From Puniceicoccales bacterium (GTDB lineage Bacteria; Verrucomicrobiota; Verrucomicrobiia; Opitutales; UBA953), in assembly GCA_031285745.1 (NCBI GenBank), contig JAITVQ010000044.1, positions 1-41,980 on the forward strand: DNA of 41,980 nucleotides. The letters run 5' to 3'. Below, one piece after another: positions 23,855-32,951 of the stretch (positions within the stretch are counted from its first letter, which is position 1; every line of letters starts with the position of its first letter). The translations under genes and the position numbers were made by a program. A model generated the notes under the pieces. That model worked only from the letters and a program-made list of their open reading frames with translations. It was not told where the DNA came from and did no database searches.

Positions 23855-24883
23855 ATGATTTCTCCGCGCCAACTAGGATTCCGCATGCCCGCCGAATGGG
23901 AACCGCAGGCTGCTGTCTGGCTCTCGTGGCCTTCCAACACATCACTCTGGCCGGGGCATTACGATCTGGTTCTACCGAAATTCGCCGAGTTTGCCGCCGC
24001 TATCTCCCGCTTTGAACCGGTACGCATCAACTGTGCCAAGCCGCTGCAAACCGTCGCACTCAAACTGCTCAATGAGGCCAAGGCTGACCTGACGGTCATC
24101 ACTCTCTACGACCACCCGACCGACGATGTCTGGTGCCGGGATCACGGGCCGTTGTTTGTAAAAAATGACACTACCGGCGAAGTTGCCATCACCGATTGGC
24201 AGTTTCACGGATGGGGTGGAAAGTTCGAGGCATCCTTGGATAACCAAGTGCCGCAGCGTATCGCGGAGTCTCTGGGGCTGCGCCGGTTTGCCTACGACTT
24301 TGAACTTGAGGGAGGCGGAATTGAACTCACCGGCACCGGACAATTACTCACGACCGAGGCGGTGCAAAATAATCCCAACCGCGCTACTGGTCGCGATGAT
24401 ACTGCTTTCCAAACTGCCCTACGCGAAGGCTTGGGTGTCGATGAAATCCTTTGGATTGGCGAAGGCTTGGCCAACGACGACACCGACGGGCACATCGACA
24501 ACCTTACCCGGTTTTTCAATCCCGAGGGCATGATTACTGTTGTTGAGAATAACAAATCCTCTCCCAATTACCAACCATTGCAGACCAACCTTGAGCGACT
24601 GCGCTCCATGCGTACTCGCTCGGGAAAATCGTTTGATATTGTTGAATTGCCCCTGCCTGAGTCTTTCCAGCTTGCTGGGCGTGATTTGCCTCCCAGTTAC
24701 GCGAATTTCCTTATCGTCAATGACGCTGTCATTGCGCCGATCTATGCGCAAACGGGCGACGATCGGGCTTTGGGTATTCTGCGCGAATGCTTCCCCGGGC
24801 GGAAAGTTGTTGGTATTGATTGCCGGGTGATTCTGATTGAAGGAGGCGCGCTGCACTGCCTCAGCCAGCAGCAACCGAAGTGA
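23855..24883 (+). CDS. aguA: Agmatine deiminase
   Basis: A 342-aa guanidino-group-modifying enzyme that hydrolyses agmatine to N-carbamoylputrescine and ammonia. The start at 23855 gives the usual N-terminus (GFRMPAEWEPQAAVWLSWP). Diagnostic motifs are WCRDHGPLF, WGGKFE, ELEGGGIELTGTGQLLTTE, GLANDDTDGHIDNL and the C-terminal nucleophile Cys335 in GGALHCLSQQQP. It works directly before AguB in putrescine synthesis. The gene begins two bases after a 26-bp repeat, so its original leader may have been replaced. It converges with pdxH, and no clear terminator was seen in the 50-bp gap. Confidence 0.95.
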   Translation: MISPRQLGFRMPAEWEPQAAVWLSWPSNTSLWPGHYDLVLPKFAEFAAAISRFEPVRINCAKPLQTVALKLLNEAKADLTVITLYDHPTDDVWCRDHGPLFVKNDTTGEVAITDWQFHGWGGKFEASLDNQVPQRIAESLGLRRFAYDFELEGGGIELTGTGQLLTTEAVQNNPNRATGRDDTAFQTALREGLGVDEILWIGEGLANDDTDGHIDNLTRFFNPEGMITVVENNKSSPNYQPLQTNLERLRSMRTRSGKSFDIVELPLPESFQLAGRDLPPSYANFLIVNDAVIAPIYAQTGDDRALGILRECFPGRKVVGIDCRVILIEGGALHCLSQQQPK

Positions 24884-24933
24884 CAAGGGAAAGTTCTTCC
24901 CGATAAATTCGGCGAAATACTACCGACGCCAGT

Positions 24934-25569
24934 TTACGGAGCCAGTCGTTCGACTTTCCAATCGGTTCCGTTGCGCGTGTATTGGAATCGGTCGTGCAGG
25001 CGATTGGGTCGGCCTTGCCAAAATTCCACTGTGTCAGGAACCACGCGGAAACCTCCCCAGAAATCGGGTAGCGGGACTTTCCCTTCGACGAACTTGCGCT
25101 TCATCTCATCCAGTTTCTTCAGCAGCAACTGTCGCGAAGAGATAACCTGGCTCTGATGGGAAACCCAGGCGCCCAACTGGCTCCCGTAGGGGCGCGACAT
25201 GAAATAGGCCAGTGACTCCTTCGTACTGATTTTTTCCGTCCGACCCACGATTTGTACCTGCCGCTCCAAGGCCAGCCAGGGGAAGAGCAATGCGGTATGA
25301 GGATGGGCCGCGATGTCATGTGCCTTCTTGCTGGTGTAATTTGTGAAGAAAACAAAACCACGCTCATCAAATGCCTTCAATAATACTGTCCGGCAGGATG
25401 GAATTCCCTCGGGAGACACTGTTGATACGCTCATGGCGTTTGGCTCTAGCAATTGTGTATCGCATGCCTGCTTGAACCACTTCTCGAATTGGGCAAACGG
25501 GGTCGCAGCCATGTCCTCGATTTCGAGTCCGGCCTTGGTGTATTCCTGTCGCAAGGATGAAATATCCAT
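24934..25569 (-). CDS. pdxH: Pyridoxamine 5'-phosphate oxidase
   Basis: A 211-aa FMN enzyme that oxidises pyridoxine or pyridoxamine phosphate to pyridoxal 5'-phosphate. It follows the family order: DISSLRQEYTKAGLEIED at the N-terminus, NAMSVSTVSPEGIPSCRTVL and GFVFFTNYTSKKAHDIA (FMN binding), FPWLALERQVQIVGRTEK, SRPYGSQLGAWVSHQS, PDFWGGFRVVPDTVEFWQG and the C-terminal signature RPNRLHDRFQYTR ending VERLAP. The ATG at 25569 is preferred to an upstream TTG. It is a single gene with no neighbours in cofactor metabolism; its promoter must lie in 25570-25685, shared divergently with the small membrane-module gene. Confidence 0.96.
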   Translation of the reverse strand: MDISSLRQEYTKAGLEIEDMAATPFAQFEKWFKQACDTQLLEPNAMSVSTVSPEGIPSCRTVLLKAFDERGFVFFTNYTSKKAHDIAAHPHTALLFPWLALERQVQIVGRTEKISTKESLAYFMSRPYGSQLGAWVSHQSQVISSRQLLLKKLDEMKRKFVEGKVPLPDFWGGFRVVPDTVEFWQGRPNRLHDRFQYTRNGTDWKVERLAP

Positions 25570-25685
25570 GCCCTGATACAACGTGAACTCTTAGGTCAGG
25601 CAAAGGAAAATGGAGTTTACTGGGGGCTTGTTCGATTTTGTTTCGACAATCTATTCTTCCCTGACCTACTCCTTGTTCAAAAAAC

Positions 25686-26039
25686 ATGAACATCAAAGGC
25701 GCAGAGGGGCTTTCTACAGAAGATATCCGCAAGGAGATTAGGCATGGGGCAACCTTGGTTTCTTACACCTACGTTATTTCTGTGGTATTCATGTCGTTCA
25801 AGCGCAGTAGCGCAGTGTATTTGGTTTCAGCTGGCCAGAGCCCGGTTGTATTTGGGCTTCCTTATGTGGCGCTATCTTGCCTGCTGGGTTGGTGGGGCAT
25901 TCCGTGGGGACTGATTTGGACCATTCAGTCCCTAGCCTGTAATTTTAGTGGAGGTGAGGATGTAACGGATGAGTGGATGTCCGCAACAGGATCACGCCGC
26001 AAGTGGAATGAAAATGTTTCCTGGCAGAAAGTCTCCTGA
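25686..26039 (+). CDS. Small membrane-associated protein, duplicate of the next gene's N-terminal module
   Basis: This 117-aa protein is not recognised as a named family. Residues 1-110 align without gaps to the N-terminus of the following gene: MNIKGAEGLS, then DIRKEI, YVISVVFMSFK, AGQSPVVFGLP, WWGIPWGLIWTIQSL and SGGEDVTDEWM. Two hydrophobic stretches (about 27-38 and 54-85) suggest membrane association. It ends soon after the module, where the longer protein continues into a linker, membrane helix and TPR region. The gap to the next gene is 22 bp, so the two are probably co-transcribed. The arrangement looks like a partial tandem duplication, or the second gene gained a domain. Confidence 0.75.
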   Translation: MNIKGAEGLSTEDIRKEIRHGATLVSYTYVISVVFMSFKRSSAVYLVSAGQSPVVFGLPYVALSCLLGWWGIPWGLIWTIQSLACNFSGGEDVTDEWMSATGSRRKWNENVSWQKVS

Positions 26040-26061
26040 ATTTCCCAATACTCGAAAACGT

Positions 26062-28239
26062 ATGAACATCAAAGGTGCCGAAGGGCTATCCGTCCAGGAC
26101 ATCCGCAGTGAAATCGAAAGAGGGGGCCGGTTAGTCGTTTACCTCTACGTTGTTTCCATTGTGGTAATGAGTTTTAAGCAAAATACGGATGTCCACCTCA
26201 TCAGGGCAGGACAGAGTCCGGTACTCAGGGGACTTCCTTCGACATTAATTTCCCTTGTTTGCGGATGGTGGGGGATTCCGTGGGGATTCATCTATACCAT
26301 AGAGGCTTTCTTTAAGAATCTGAGCGGCGGAGTGGATATTACCGCGGAGTGGATGGCTGCGACATCTTCATTGGAGGCACAATCTGCCGACATGCCTTCC
26401 GTCCCGCAGTCGGAAGGATTCGTCCAGACTTCCCAAGGCATGGGCACAACAGCCACCCAAGCTTCCGGCTCTCCTTCCTACAGGAGGAAGACATGGAAAA
26501 GCTATCTCATCCCGGTCTGTATTCTCGGGGCCATTGTCGTGACGGCGATTTCCGCCCGTCCGCTTTATATGGCGTCGCATCACCCTGTCATTCTTGTCAA
26601 TGGGCTTGATGTTCCTTATGAAGTGACCATCGGGGAGAAAGCCTACACGGTTCCCAACGATAAACCACTGGAGCTGGAGTTGTCGGAAGATGAATATCTG
26701 GTCAGCGCGAAATTCCCCAAAAACTACCAGCCACTGTTTTCGGAAAAAGTTGATTTGCGCACAGATTTTGGATCCCGGCTTTTTGGAAAAAAGATTACCC
26801 TGATTAATCCGGATAAGCTGGCGCTGATTTACCGGGAAACCACCCGTTATTCCGCGACGCCGAAAGCCAACGAAGAAAACTCAATCGGGATCATGCCGAA
26901 TGAAAGCGTTATTCACATGAAGGCTCCTGACTATGTCTTGCGGGATTTTCCTCATTCCATCCAAGTCAGTGACAAGGCTGGCCCGACCTACAAGACACGC
27001 GTAGCGGTATTATCCGGACTGGATGCTTACTCCATGCTTACCACCATCAAGGAGCGCAGTTCATCAGACCGGGCCTCGAAATATGCGTTGCAGGTAGGCG
27101 CATTCCATCCTGAGGATATGGGGGCTGTGGCTCTCGCCGGAATGTTTATCGAACCGGAAGACTCCCCGGCATTTTTCAATCTGCATCTGGATACGAGACC
27201 CATCCTGGTGGATTGGCACCGGATGTATCAGGAATATGCGAAGAAGAAAATGCCCAGGGAGAAATTGGTTGCGAAATACCAAGCCTACCTCGAAAAAGAA
27301 CCGGAAAATGGCGAATTGCTTTACCTCGTCGGGCGGTTGATTCGGGATAGAAAAAAGGCCGATGAATATTATGCCAAGGCTCTTAAGGCGCCTCAACCAT
27401 CGATCTATGTCTGGAATGCCCTTGGTTATGGGAATGCCAGCGATGGCAAGTTTGCCGAAGCCCTGCTGTGTATTGACAAGGGCCTGGCGAGTGGAAACAA
27501 ATCCGCATCATTGCCTGTCATGCGACGAGATATGCTTGTTGCGCTGGGCAGGACCAAGGAGGTTTATGAGGATTTGCAGAAGATTTTTCGTGAAGATAGC
27601 GGAAATTTGGAATTGGCCGAGGCGACTGCTTTGATTGCGGGTTGTTGCGGATACTCCAAGGACAAGGTTGACGCACTAGCTACGGCGGTTGTCAAACATG
27701 TTGACGAATCAGGGGATATAGCGGAAAAAATTCAGAATGCCATTTTAGCCTCATATGCCTATGGAAAAGGAGATATGTATGCCTTTGTCCGGGAATCAGG
27801 CAAAGCAAGCTGGCCAAGAATTATGTGGCAGAATGCGATCTCGAAAAAACAGCATGCCAATGCGGCGAGGCTGATCGAGGATCAGAAGGTATTCGGGGTG
27901 CCTACATCCTGGCTGCTTCTCTATATTATCGCTCAACTTTCCAATGATACCGTTGCTGCGGACGGATATTTTGCCAAGGCTGTTGCGGCTTTGAAAGAAG
28001 ATGATGACTGGAACGATACCTTTACTCAGTCATTGTTAGAAAAGAAACCACTTGATGCGGAGTCTGTGGTATCAAGCCTGGGCTCTCCCTCGGATAAGCG
28101 CGTGTTTTGTTGCGCCTTGGGCCTTCGCTACCCGGCACAAAAGGATGTCTATTTCCGTTGTGCGCGCCAGATGAACTTTGCGCCCGATTTTCCGAAGCTT
28201 CTGTTGGATGAGGTGCTCGCGGTGGACGGCACCAAGTAA
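26062..28239 (+). CDS. Membrane-anchored protein with TPR-like repeats
   Basis: A 725-aa protein. The start at 26062 was chosen because it reproduces the MNIKGAEGLS start of the preceding paralogue. Residues 1-100 are the shared module with WWGIPWGFIYTIEAFF. A Ser/Gln/Thr-rich linker (about 100-140) follows, then a membrane helix (about 146-166, YLIPVCILGAIVVTAISA). A beta-rich domain (about 170-290, VILVNGLDVPYEVTIGEKAY) comes next. The C-terminal half is helical with TPR-like pairs: KYQAYLEKEPENGELLYLVG, DRKKADEYYAKALKAP, WNALGYGNASDGKFAEALLC. It is probably a scaffold at the membrane. It converges with the glycosidase gene, six bases between stops. Function unknown. Confidence 0.8.
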   Translation: MNIKGAEGLSVQDIRSEIERGGRLVVYLYVVSIVVMSFKQNTDVHLIRAGQSPVLRGLPSTLISLVCGWWGIPWGFIYTIEAFFKNLSGGVDITAEWMAATSSLEAQSADMPSVPQSEGFVQTSQGMGTTATQASGSPSYRRKTWKSYLIPVCILGAIVVTAISARPLYMASHHPVILVNGLDVPYEVTIGEKAYTVPNDKPLELELSEDEYLVSAKFPKNYQPLFSEKVDLRTDFGSRLFGKKITLINPDKLALIYRETTRYSATPKANEENSIGIMPNESVIHMKAPDYVLRDFPHSIQVSDKAGPTYKTRVAVLSGLDAYSMLTTIKERSSSDRASKYALQVGAFHPEDMGAVALAGMFIEPEDSPAFFNLHLDTRPILVDWHRMYQEYAKKKMPREKLVAKYQAYLEKEPENGELLYLVGRLIRDRKKADEYYAKALKAPQPSIYVWNALGYGNASDGKFAEALLCIDKGLASGNKSASLPVMRRDMLVALGRTKEVYEDLQKIFREDSGNLELAEATALIAGCCGYSKDKVDALATAVVKHVDESGDIAEKIQNAILASYAYGKGDMYAFVRESGKASWPRIMWQNAISKKQHANAARLIEDQKVFGVPTSWLLLYIIAQLSNDTVAADGYFAKAVAALKEDDDWNDTFTQSLLEKKPLDAESVVSSLGSPSDKRVFCCALGLRYPAQKDVYFRCARQMNFAPDFPKLLLDEVLAVDGTK

Positions 28240-28245
28240 CGGATT

Positions 28246-30588
28246 TTACTTTGAGATGTATACGGGAGTTCTTCCCTTGGCCGGGACGGTGACCTTGACC
28301 TCAATGGTGTAATCACGAGCCAGGGTTGCGTCTGTTTCCCGTGAGCCGGAATCGTCGCCTACACGTACCTTTGCCTTGTCAGTGAGCCCCGTATAGTAGA
28401 GCGGCAGACGAATGGTCCGCGTGATTGGTTCGTTCAGTGGATTATAGATCATGGCCAGTCCGCACATGGACAGTTGTGGATTTACGTGAAGCAATCCATC
28501 CCAGTCTTTGCCATCAGGGCGGCGAAGATGAATCACGGGGCTATCCAGAATGGCGCGATGGGATTTGTAGTAGGAAACCCACTTCGTGACGAGTTCCTTG
28601 GTCTTGTCGGTGTCGTAGAGACGGGGCCCGCGATAGCAGGCTTGGACGCCGGCCCCGAACAGATTGGCCAACCGGGTTTCGTAGTGGTCGAGGTGTTCGC
28701 TGAGCGGCTCGATCGTGGCGGCGGCTCCGCCTCCGTGATACTGTGTGAGCGGAACGAACATGAAGCCCATGGTCGGTGTCTTTTCCCAAGTGCCGTCGAA
28801 GATATTCTGACGCTCAATGATCTCCTGTTGGGCGCGGGGCAATGACCAATTGGTTTCCACGTAACCCATGGGAATTTTGTTTGCGCCATTCAGAAAATGC
28901 CAGTCGGGCACATTCAGGTAAACGCCGTTGGCGCAAGCCCAGCGATAGAAATCACGAATCTTTTCCCACTGTTTCCATTGGGAATCCTTTACGCCTTTAT
29001 GGCCCGTGTGCTCGGTCGAGGCGCAGAGGTCTCCGGGATAGGAGCCGTCGTTCTCAAAAACATTCATCCCGGTTTGTTCGAAAAAGCTTTGGATGGTCTG
29101 GAAATAATCGGTGCCCCATTCGGTGGCCATGCAAGGCGTGGCGCCAAAGCGCGCTCCATCTTTTCGGCTCTTGGCAGGCTGACCGGTGGTCGGGCTAATG
29201 ATCCGGTCTTCGGTTTTCCCGCCCCGGCTGGCCAGCAGCGAATACCCACCGAGAGCGATGCCCTTGGATTTGGCGTATTCGCCAAGTTCCTTCATCCGGG
29301 CAAGGAACTCGGGTTTTTTGTCCAGGATGTTGAATCCGCTGCCAAAGGTCATGATTACCATTTCGAAACCGACCTCGGCGCATTGGTCTATTGCCGCGCG
29401 CACATCCTCGGGCTTGGAGCTGCGGACGTGCATCAGGATGGGGTTTTCCTGCGACCAGGGCGAGGCCAGTTGCCAGAGGCGTTGCTCGGCCAGGCCACGG
29501 CGTTCGCGGTCGGTGCTGTCGCGTAGCAACTCAAAGGCGCGGAAAGATTCCCAAGTCGCGCCGGACTCAATATCGATATCAGGGCCGATGATGGGAGTAC
29601 ATTCCACGCGGGTTGGTTTGTATTGGCCGTAGTAACGAATGCCGGTTTTCTCGTACTCGGGATGATCGTGCACCCAGCGTACGCCGGGGTTGTCCTTCAT
29701 CGCCTCCATGTCACCGCCCATGGCGTAATCGGTTACGACAAAAAGCTGGGTGAAGCGGTCGATGTATTCGCGTGGGGCGTCAGGATAGTTGCCGGGCGGC
29801 TTGTCGTTGACCGACAGCATACGCCATTCACGCGGGGCTCCTGAGTCGATCTTCGGGGCCGTGTCAGCCAAGGCTAGGATTTCCGACTTGAAGCTGTTCA
29901 GGCGAACTGATTTAGCGCTGTCATTGCGCACCTTGATCCATTTACTGATAATGGGAGCCCCGTCGAAGAGTTCGTAGCAAACATCGACGCTGATGCCTTC
30001 ATATCCTGCCGGAGCCTTGTAATTGAAAACCAACGACACTCCCGGCGGTGGCCAGGGTCGGGGCGAGGATAACCAGTCGGGGCTGGTGGGCTTCCAGCCA
30101 AAACGCTCCTTGGTCTTGCCGGTGCTTACTCCGGCGAGTTGAAAAGCCTTGGGATCACTTTGGAGGGTGTCCAGCCAGTCGGACAAAAGAAAGTTCTGCA
30201 CAGGTTGCCCGGTGAGTCCGCCGACATTCACGGTTTTTCCATTCAATACGAGAACCGCCTCGGGGCGGATGGCGCGCAGTTCGCTTTCCCCAGTCATGCA
30301 GTTGTCGAGGCCCACCGTGGCGGCATTGGGTTCAATGCGGAAAACGCGCCGGATGAGACCGTTTTCCAGAAACACGGTCTTGCCGTCATCACTGCGTCTC
30401 ACAGCGGCCTTAAATGGGCGGGAATCAATTATCCAATCTGTTGCAGGGCGCTCACTCGCGGTGGTGTATGAAGCCACTGGTAATTGTTTGACAGTGTTAC
30501 CGATGTCATCGGCTTGCACCGTCGTCAGGGAAATGGCCATAAGAGCAGTAGCGCACGACAGCTTGTTAAGCAGGCTTACACGGGACAT
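28246..30588 (-). CDS. Secreted alpha-galactosidase-like glycoside hydrolase (clan GH-D type)
   Basis: A 780-aa exported enzyme with an N-terminal signal peptide (to about residue 26, TTVQA). Residues about 50-330 form a beta-supersandwich domain (TVFLENGLIRRVFRIEPNAA, then ISVDVCYELFDGAPIISKWI). A TIM barrel begins near 385 (DVRAAIDQCAEVGFEMVIMT). The segment NVFENDGSYPGDLCASTEH places an Asp where GH36-like enzymes carry the nucleophile; YVETNWSLPRAQQEI and LANLFGAGVQACYRGPRLYD follow. The C-terminus is a beta domain. The likely activity is release of alpha-linked galactose or a related sugar; family and specificity need a profile search. Together with the GH2 and GH109-like genes it fits a polysaccharide- or mucin-degrading lifestyle. 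Confidence 0.7.
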   Translation of the reverse strand: MSRVSLLNKLSCATALMAISLTTVQADDIGNTVKQLPVASYTTASERPATDWIIDSRPFKAAVRRSDDGKTVFLENGLIRRVFRIEPNAATVGLDNCMTGESELRAIRPEAVLVLNGKTVNVGGLTGQPVQNFLLSDWLDTLQSDPKAFQLAGVSTGKTKERFGWKPTSPDWLSSPRPWPPPGVSLVFNYKAPAGYEGISVDVCYELFDGAPIISKWIKVRNDSAKSVRLNSFKSEILALADTAPKIDSGAPREWRMLSVNDKPPGNYPDAPREYIDRFTQLFVVTDYAMGGDMEAMKDNPGVRWVHDHPEYEKTGIRYYGQYKPTRVECTPIIGPDIDIESGATWESFRAFELLRDSTDRERRGLAEQRLWQLASPWSQENPILMHVRSSKPEDVRAAIDQCAEVGFEMVIMTFGSGFNILDKKPEFLARMKELGEYAKSKGIALGGYSLLASRGGKTEDRIISPTTGQPAKSRKDGARFGATPCMATEWGTDYFQTIQSFFEQTGMNVFENDGSYPGDLCASTEHTGHKGVKDSQWKQWEKIRDFYRWACANGVYLNVPDWHFLNGANKIPMGYVETNWSLPRAQQEIIERQNIFDGTWEKTPTMGFMFVPLTQYHGGGAAATIEPLSEHLDHYETRLANLFGAGVQACYRGPRLYDTDKTKELVTKWVSYYKSHRAILDSPVIHLRRPDGKDWDGLLHVNPQLSMCGLAMIYNPLNEPITRTIRLPLYYTGLTDKAKVRVGDDSGSRETDATLARDYTIEVKVTVPAKGRTPVYISK

Positions 30589-30716
30589 GCCTTGGGCGAC
30601 AGAATGCCTTGGAGGAAGTTCCTTTTATTTTTCCCCGTTAAATTTCCGTTAAATACCTTTGCTCAATTTGACTTCTTGAGGAACCATTGGCTTAAACTCT
30701 TTTCTCTACCATACTC

Positions 30717-32876
30717 ATGAAATCGTCTATTCCGTTACTTTTTGCATCTGCCATGCTGGCGTTTCCGTTGGGCGCATGGGCCATTACTCCTCCGCCGGAG
30801 ACCCGCCGCGATAATACTGTTGAGATTATGCACGGCGAAAAAATCGCCGATCCCTACCGGTGGCTGGAGGGTAGTGATGCCCCTGAGCTGAAGGGTAAAG
30901 ATGCGGCCTTGGATGCCCAGGTGCGCGCTTGGTCCGAGGCGCAGAACAAACGCACCCGTGCATACCTCAATAGCATTCCCGGCCGGGATGTCCTGGAGAA
31001 AGAGCTGCGGGAATTATTCAAGACGGATTCGCTGAGCTCGCCTGCGGTGCGCGGTGGAAAACATTTTTACAGCCGACGCCGGGGTAACGAGAGCAATAGT
31101 GTGCTTTTTGTCCGGGACGGGAAAGACGGGGCGGAACGCGAATTGCTCAACGTGAACAAGCTCTATCCTGATGGGCGCACCACGCTGGATTGGACGCGAA
31201 TCAGCCGGGAGGGGAAATTGGTCGGTTTCGCGACCTACAAGAGCGGTGATGAGAATTCCACCCTGCGTATTTTGGATGTCGAGACAGGCAAGTGGCTCAA
31301 GGATACGATTCCTGGCAAGGTGCGTAGCATGAGCTGGCTGCCGGGAGGCGAGGCGTTTATATACCGTTGTCTTGGCGACATCGACAATCCCTATTCCGGG
31401 CAGATCAAGTATCACAAGCTGGGTGACGATATTGCCAAGGATAAGCTTATTTTCGAACAGTACAAAACCGGACCACTGGCCACAACCTATGGCCCGAGCG
31501 CTGGGCTTGACCGGGAGGGCAAATGGATGGTGCTTTCCTATTCCACGGGCACGGCTTCCAACGATCTTTGGGTTTGTGATTTCCAGCATTGGCTCAAGAC
31601 GAGTGAGTTGAAAAAGATCACCATTGCCGAGGGCAAGGACGCGACCTTCAGTGCCATCATTCGCGGCGATACGATGTATTTGGAGTCATCCCTGAATGTG
31701 CCTCAGGGGCAGTTGTACAAAGTTGACCTGAACAATCCTGATCCGGCCAACTGGAAGGAATTGCTGCGGGGCAGTGAAGATTCGGTGTTTGAAGGAGCCT
31801 CACTCTCCAAGGATTTCATGATCGTGAATTGGAAGGAAAATGCCCTTCGGCGCATCGAATTGCGTGATCTGGACGGAAAGAGGATTGAGGATATAACTCT
31901 TCCGGGAATCGGCAGCGCCGGGCTCTCCACGGATCAGGAGCATAACGATGCCTATCTGGGATTCAGCAGCTTCAATGTCCCGCCTTCCACTTACCACATT
32001 GATCTCAAAACCCGGGAAAGAACGCTTTATTTCCGCCCCGATTATGACGTGGATTCCGACTCGCTGGTGGTCCGCCAGGAGTTCTTCACATCCAAGGACG
32101 GTACTCGCGTACCGCTCTTCATTGCCCATCGCAAGGATCTGAAACTCGACAGCACGGCCCCCACTATTCTCTACGGCTACGGCGGATTCAACATCGCCCA
32201 GCGCCCGGGCTTCAACTCTTCGCTGATTCCATGGCTCAATGCCGGTGGCGTCTATGCACTGGCCGGTCTGCGGGGCGGCAGCGAGTTCGGCGAACCCTGG
32301 CATCGGGCCGGGATGCTGGAGAAGAAGCAAAACGTGTTCGACGATTTCATTGGGGCGGCTGAATTTCTCATCGAGAAAAAATATACCTCGCCTGCACATC
32401 TGGGCATTCGGGGTGGGTCCAACGGAGGATTGTTAACCGGCGCTGCCCTCGTGCAACGCCCCGATCTGTTCGGCGCGGTGATCGTCGGCGTCCCGCTGCT
32501 TGATATGTTGCGTTACCAGCACTTCCTGATGGCGCGGTATTGGATTCCTGAATACGGTGATCCGGCGAAGAAGGGAGACTTTCAATGGATCAAGGCCTAT
32601 TCGCCCTATCATCATGTCAAGAAGGGCGTGAAGTATCCGGCGACATTGATCGAGGCCGGGGAAAACGACGCCCGCGTACATCCTCTCCATGCTAAGAAAA
32701 TGGCAGCCCGCTTGCAGCATGACACGGCGGGTGATCCTGAAAAACAGCCGATTCTGCTCTGGGTGGATTTCGACTCGGGACACGGTATGGGAAAATCTTT
32801 CGACATGCGTGTCCGGGATACTGCCGATGTCTATCTATTCTTCGCGAAGCAGTTGGGTTTAAGTTTCGGAAAGTAG
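30717..32876 (+). CDS. Secreted prolyl oligopeptidase (family S9A)
   Basis: A 719-aa exported serine peptidase that cleaves short peptides after proline. A signal peptide (about residues 1-22, ending AWA) precedes the N-terminal PPPETRRDNTVEIMHGEKI and DPYRWLEG typical of the family. A seven-bladed propeller (about 80-440) follows, then the hydrolase domain. Likely triad: Ser568 in RGGSNGGLL, Asp651 in ENDARVHPLH and His689 in DSGHGMGK. YGYGGFNIAQRPGFN and ANLRGGSEFGEPWH-like sequence (here AGLRGGSEFGEPWH) are family hallmarks. It is distinct from the DPP-IV-type S9 peptidase at 3.9-6.4 kb. It is divergent from the glycosidase gene and followed by a strong terminator. Confidence 0.95.
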   Translation: MKSSIPLLFASAMLAFPLGAWAITPPPETRRDNTVEIMHGEKIADPYRWLEGSDAPELKGKDAALDAQVRAWSEAQNKRTRAYLNSIPGRDVLEKELRELFKTDSLSSPAVRGGKHFYSRRRGNESNSVLFVRDGKDGAERELLNVNKLYPDGRTTLDWTRISREGKLVGFATYKSGDENSTLRILDVETGKWLKDTIPGKVRSMSWLPGGEAFIYRCLGDIDNPYSGQIKYHKLGDDIAKDKLIFEQYKTGPLATTYGPSAGLDREGKWMVLSYSTGTASNDLWVCDFQHWLKTSELKKITIAEGKDATFSAIIRGDTMYLESSLNVPQGQLYKVDLNNPDPANWKELLRGSEDSVFEGASLSKDFMIVNWKENALRRIELRDLDGKRIEDITLPGIGSAGLSTDQEHNDAYLGFSSFNVPPSTYHIDLKTRERTLYFRPDYDVDSDSLVVRQEFFTSKDGTRVPLFIAHRKDLKLDSTAPTILYGYGGFNIAQRPGFNSSLIPWLNAGGVYALAGLRGGSEFGEPWHRAGMLEKKQNVFDDFIGAAEFLIEKKYTSPAHLGIRGGSNGGLLTGAALVQRPDLFGAVIVGVPLLDMLRYQHFLMARYWIPEYGDPAKKGDFQWIKAYSPYHHVKKGVKYPATLIEAGENDARVHPLHAKKMAARLQHDTAGDPEKQPILLWVDFDSGHGMGKSFDMRVRDTADVYLFFAKQLGLSFGK

Positions 32877-32899
32877 AAGCAGGTACATTCCGGTAATCA

Positions 32900-32931
32900 A
32901 AAAAGCCTCCGCTTTTCAGCGGAGGCTTTTT
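32900..32931. terminator. Bidirectional rho-independent terminator
   Basis: A perfect 13-bp stem AAAAAGCCTCCGC / GCGGAGGCTTTTT with a 6-nt loop, in the gap between the convergent prolyl oligopeptidase and Gfo/Idh/MocA genes. It has T runs on both strands. Confidence 0.92.
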
Positions 32932-32951
32932 GTTGGTTGTTTTCAGAGAGC

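Noticed and set aside
28246-30588. Source of the missing half of the truncated glycosidase gene
   Set aside because: It is a complete gene with its own signal peptide and different N-terminal sequence, so it is not the displaced 3' part.
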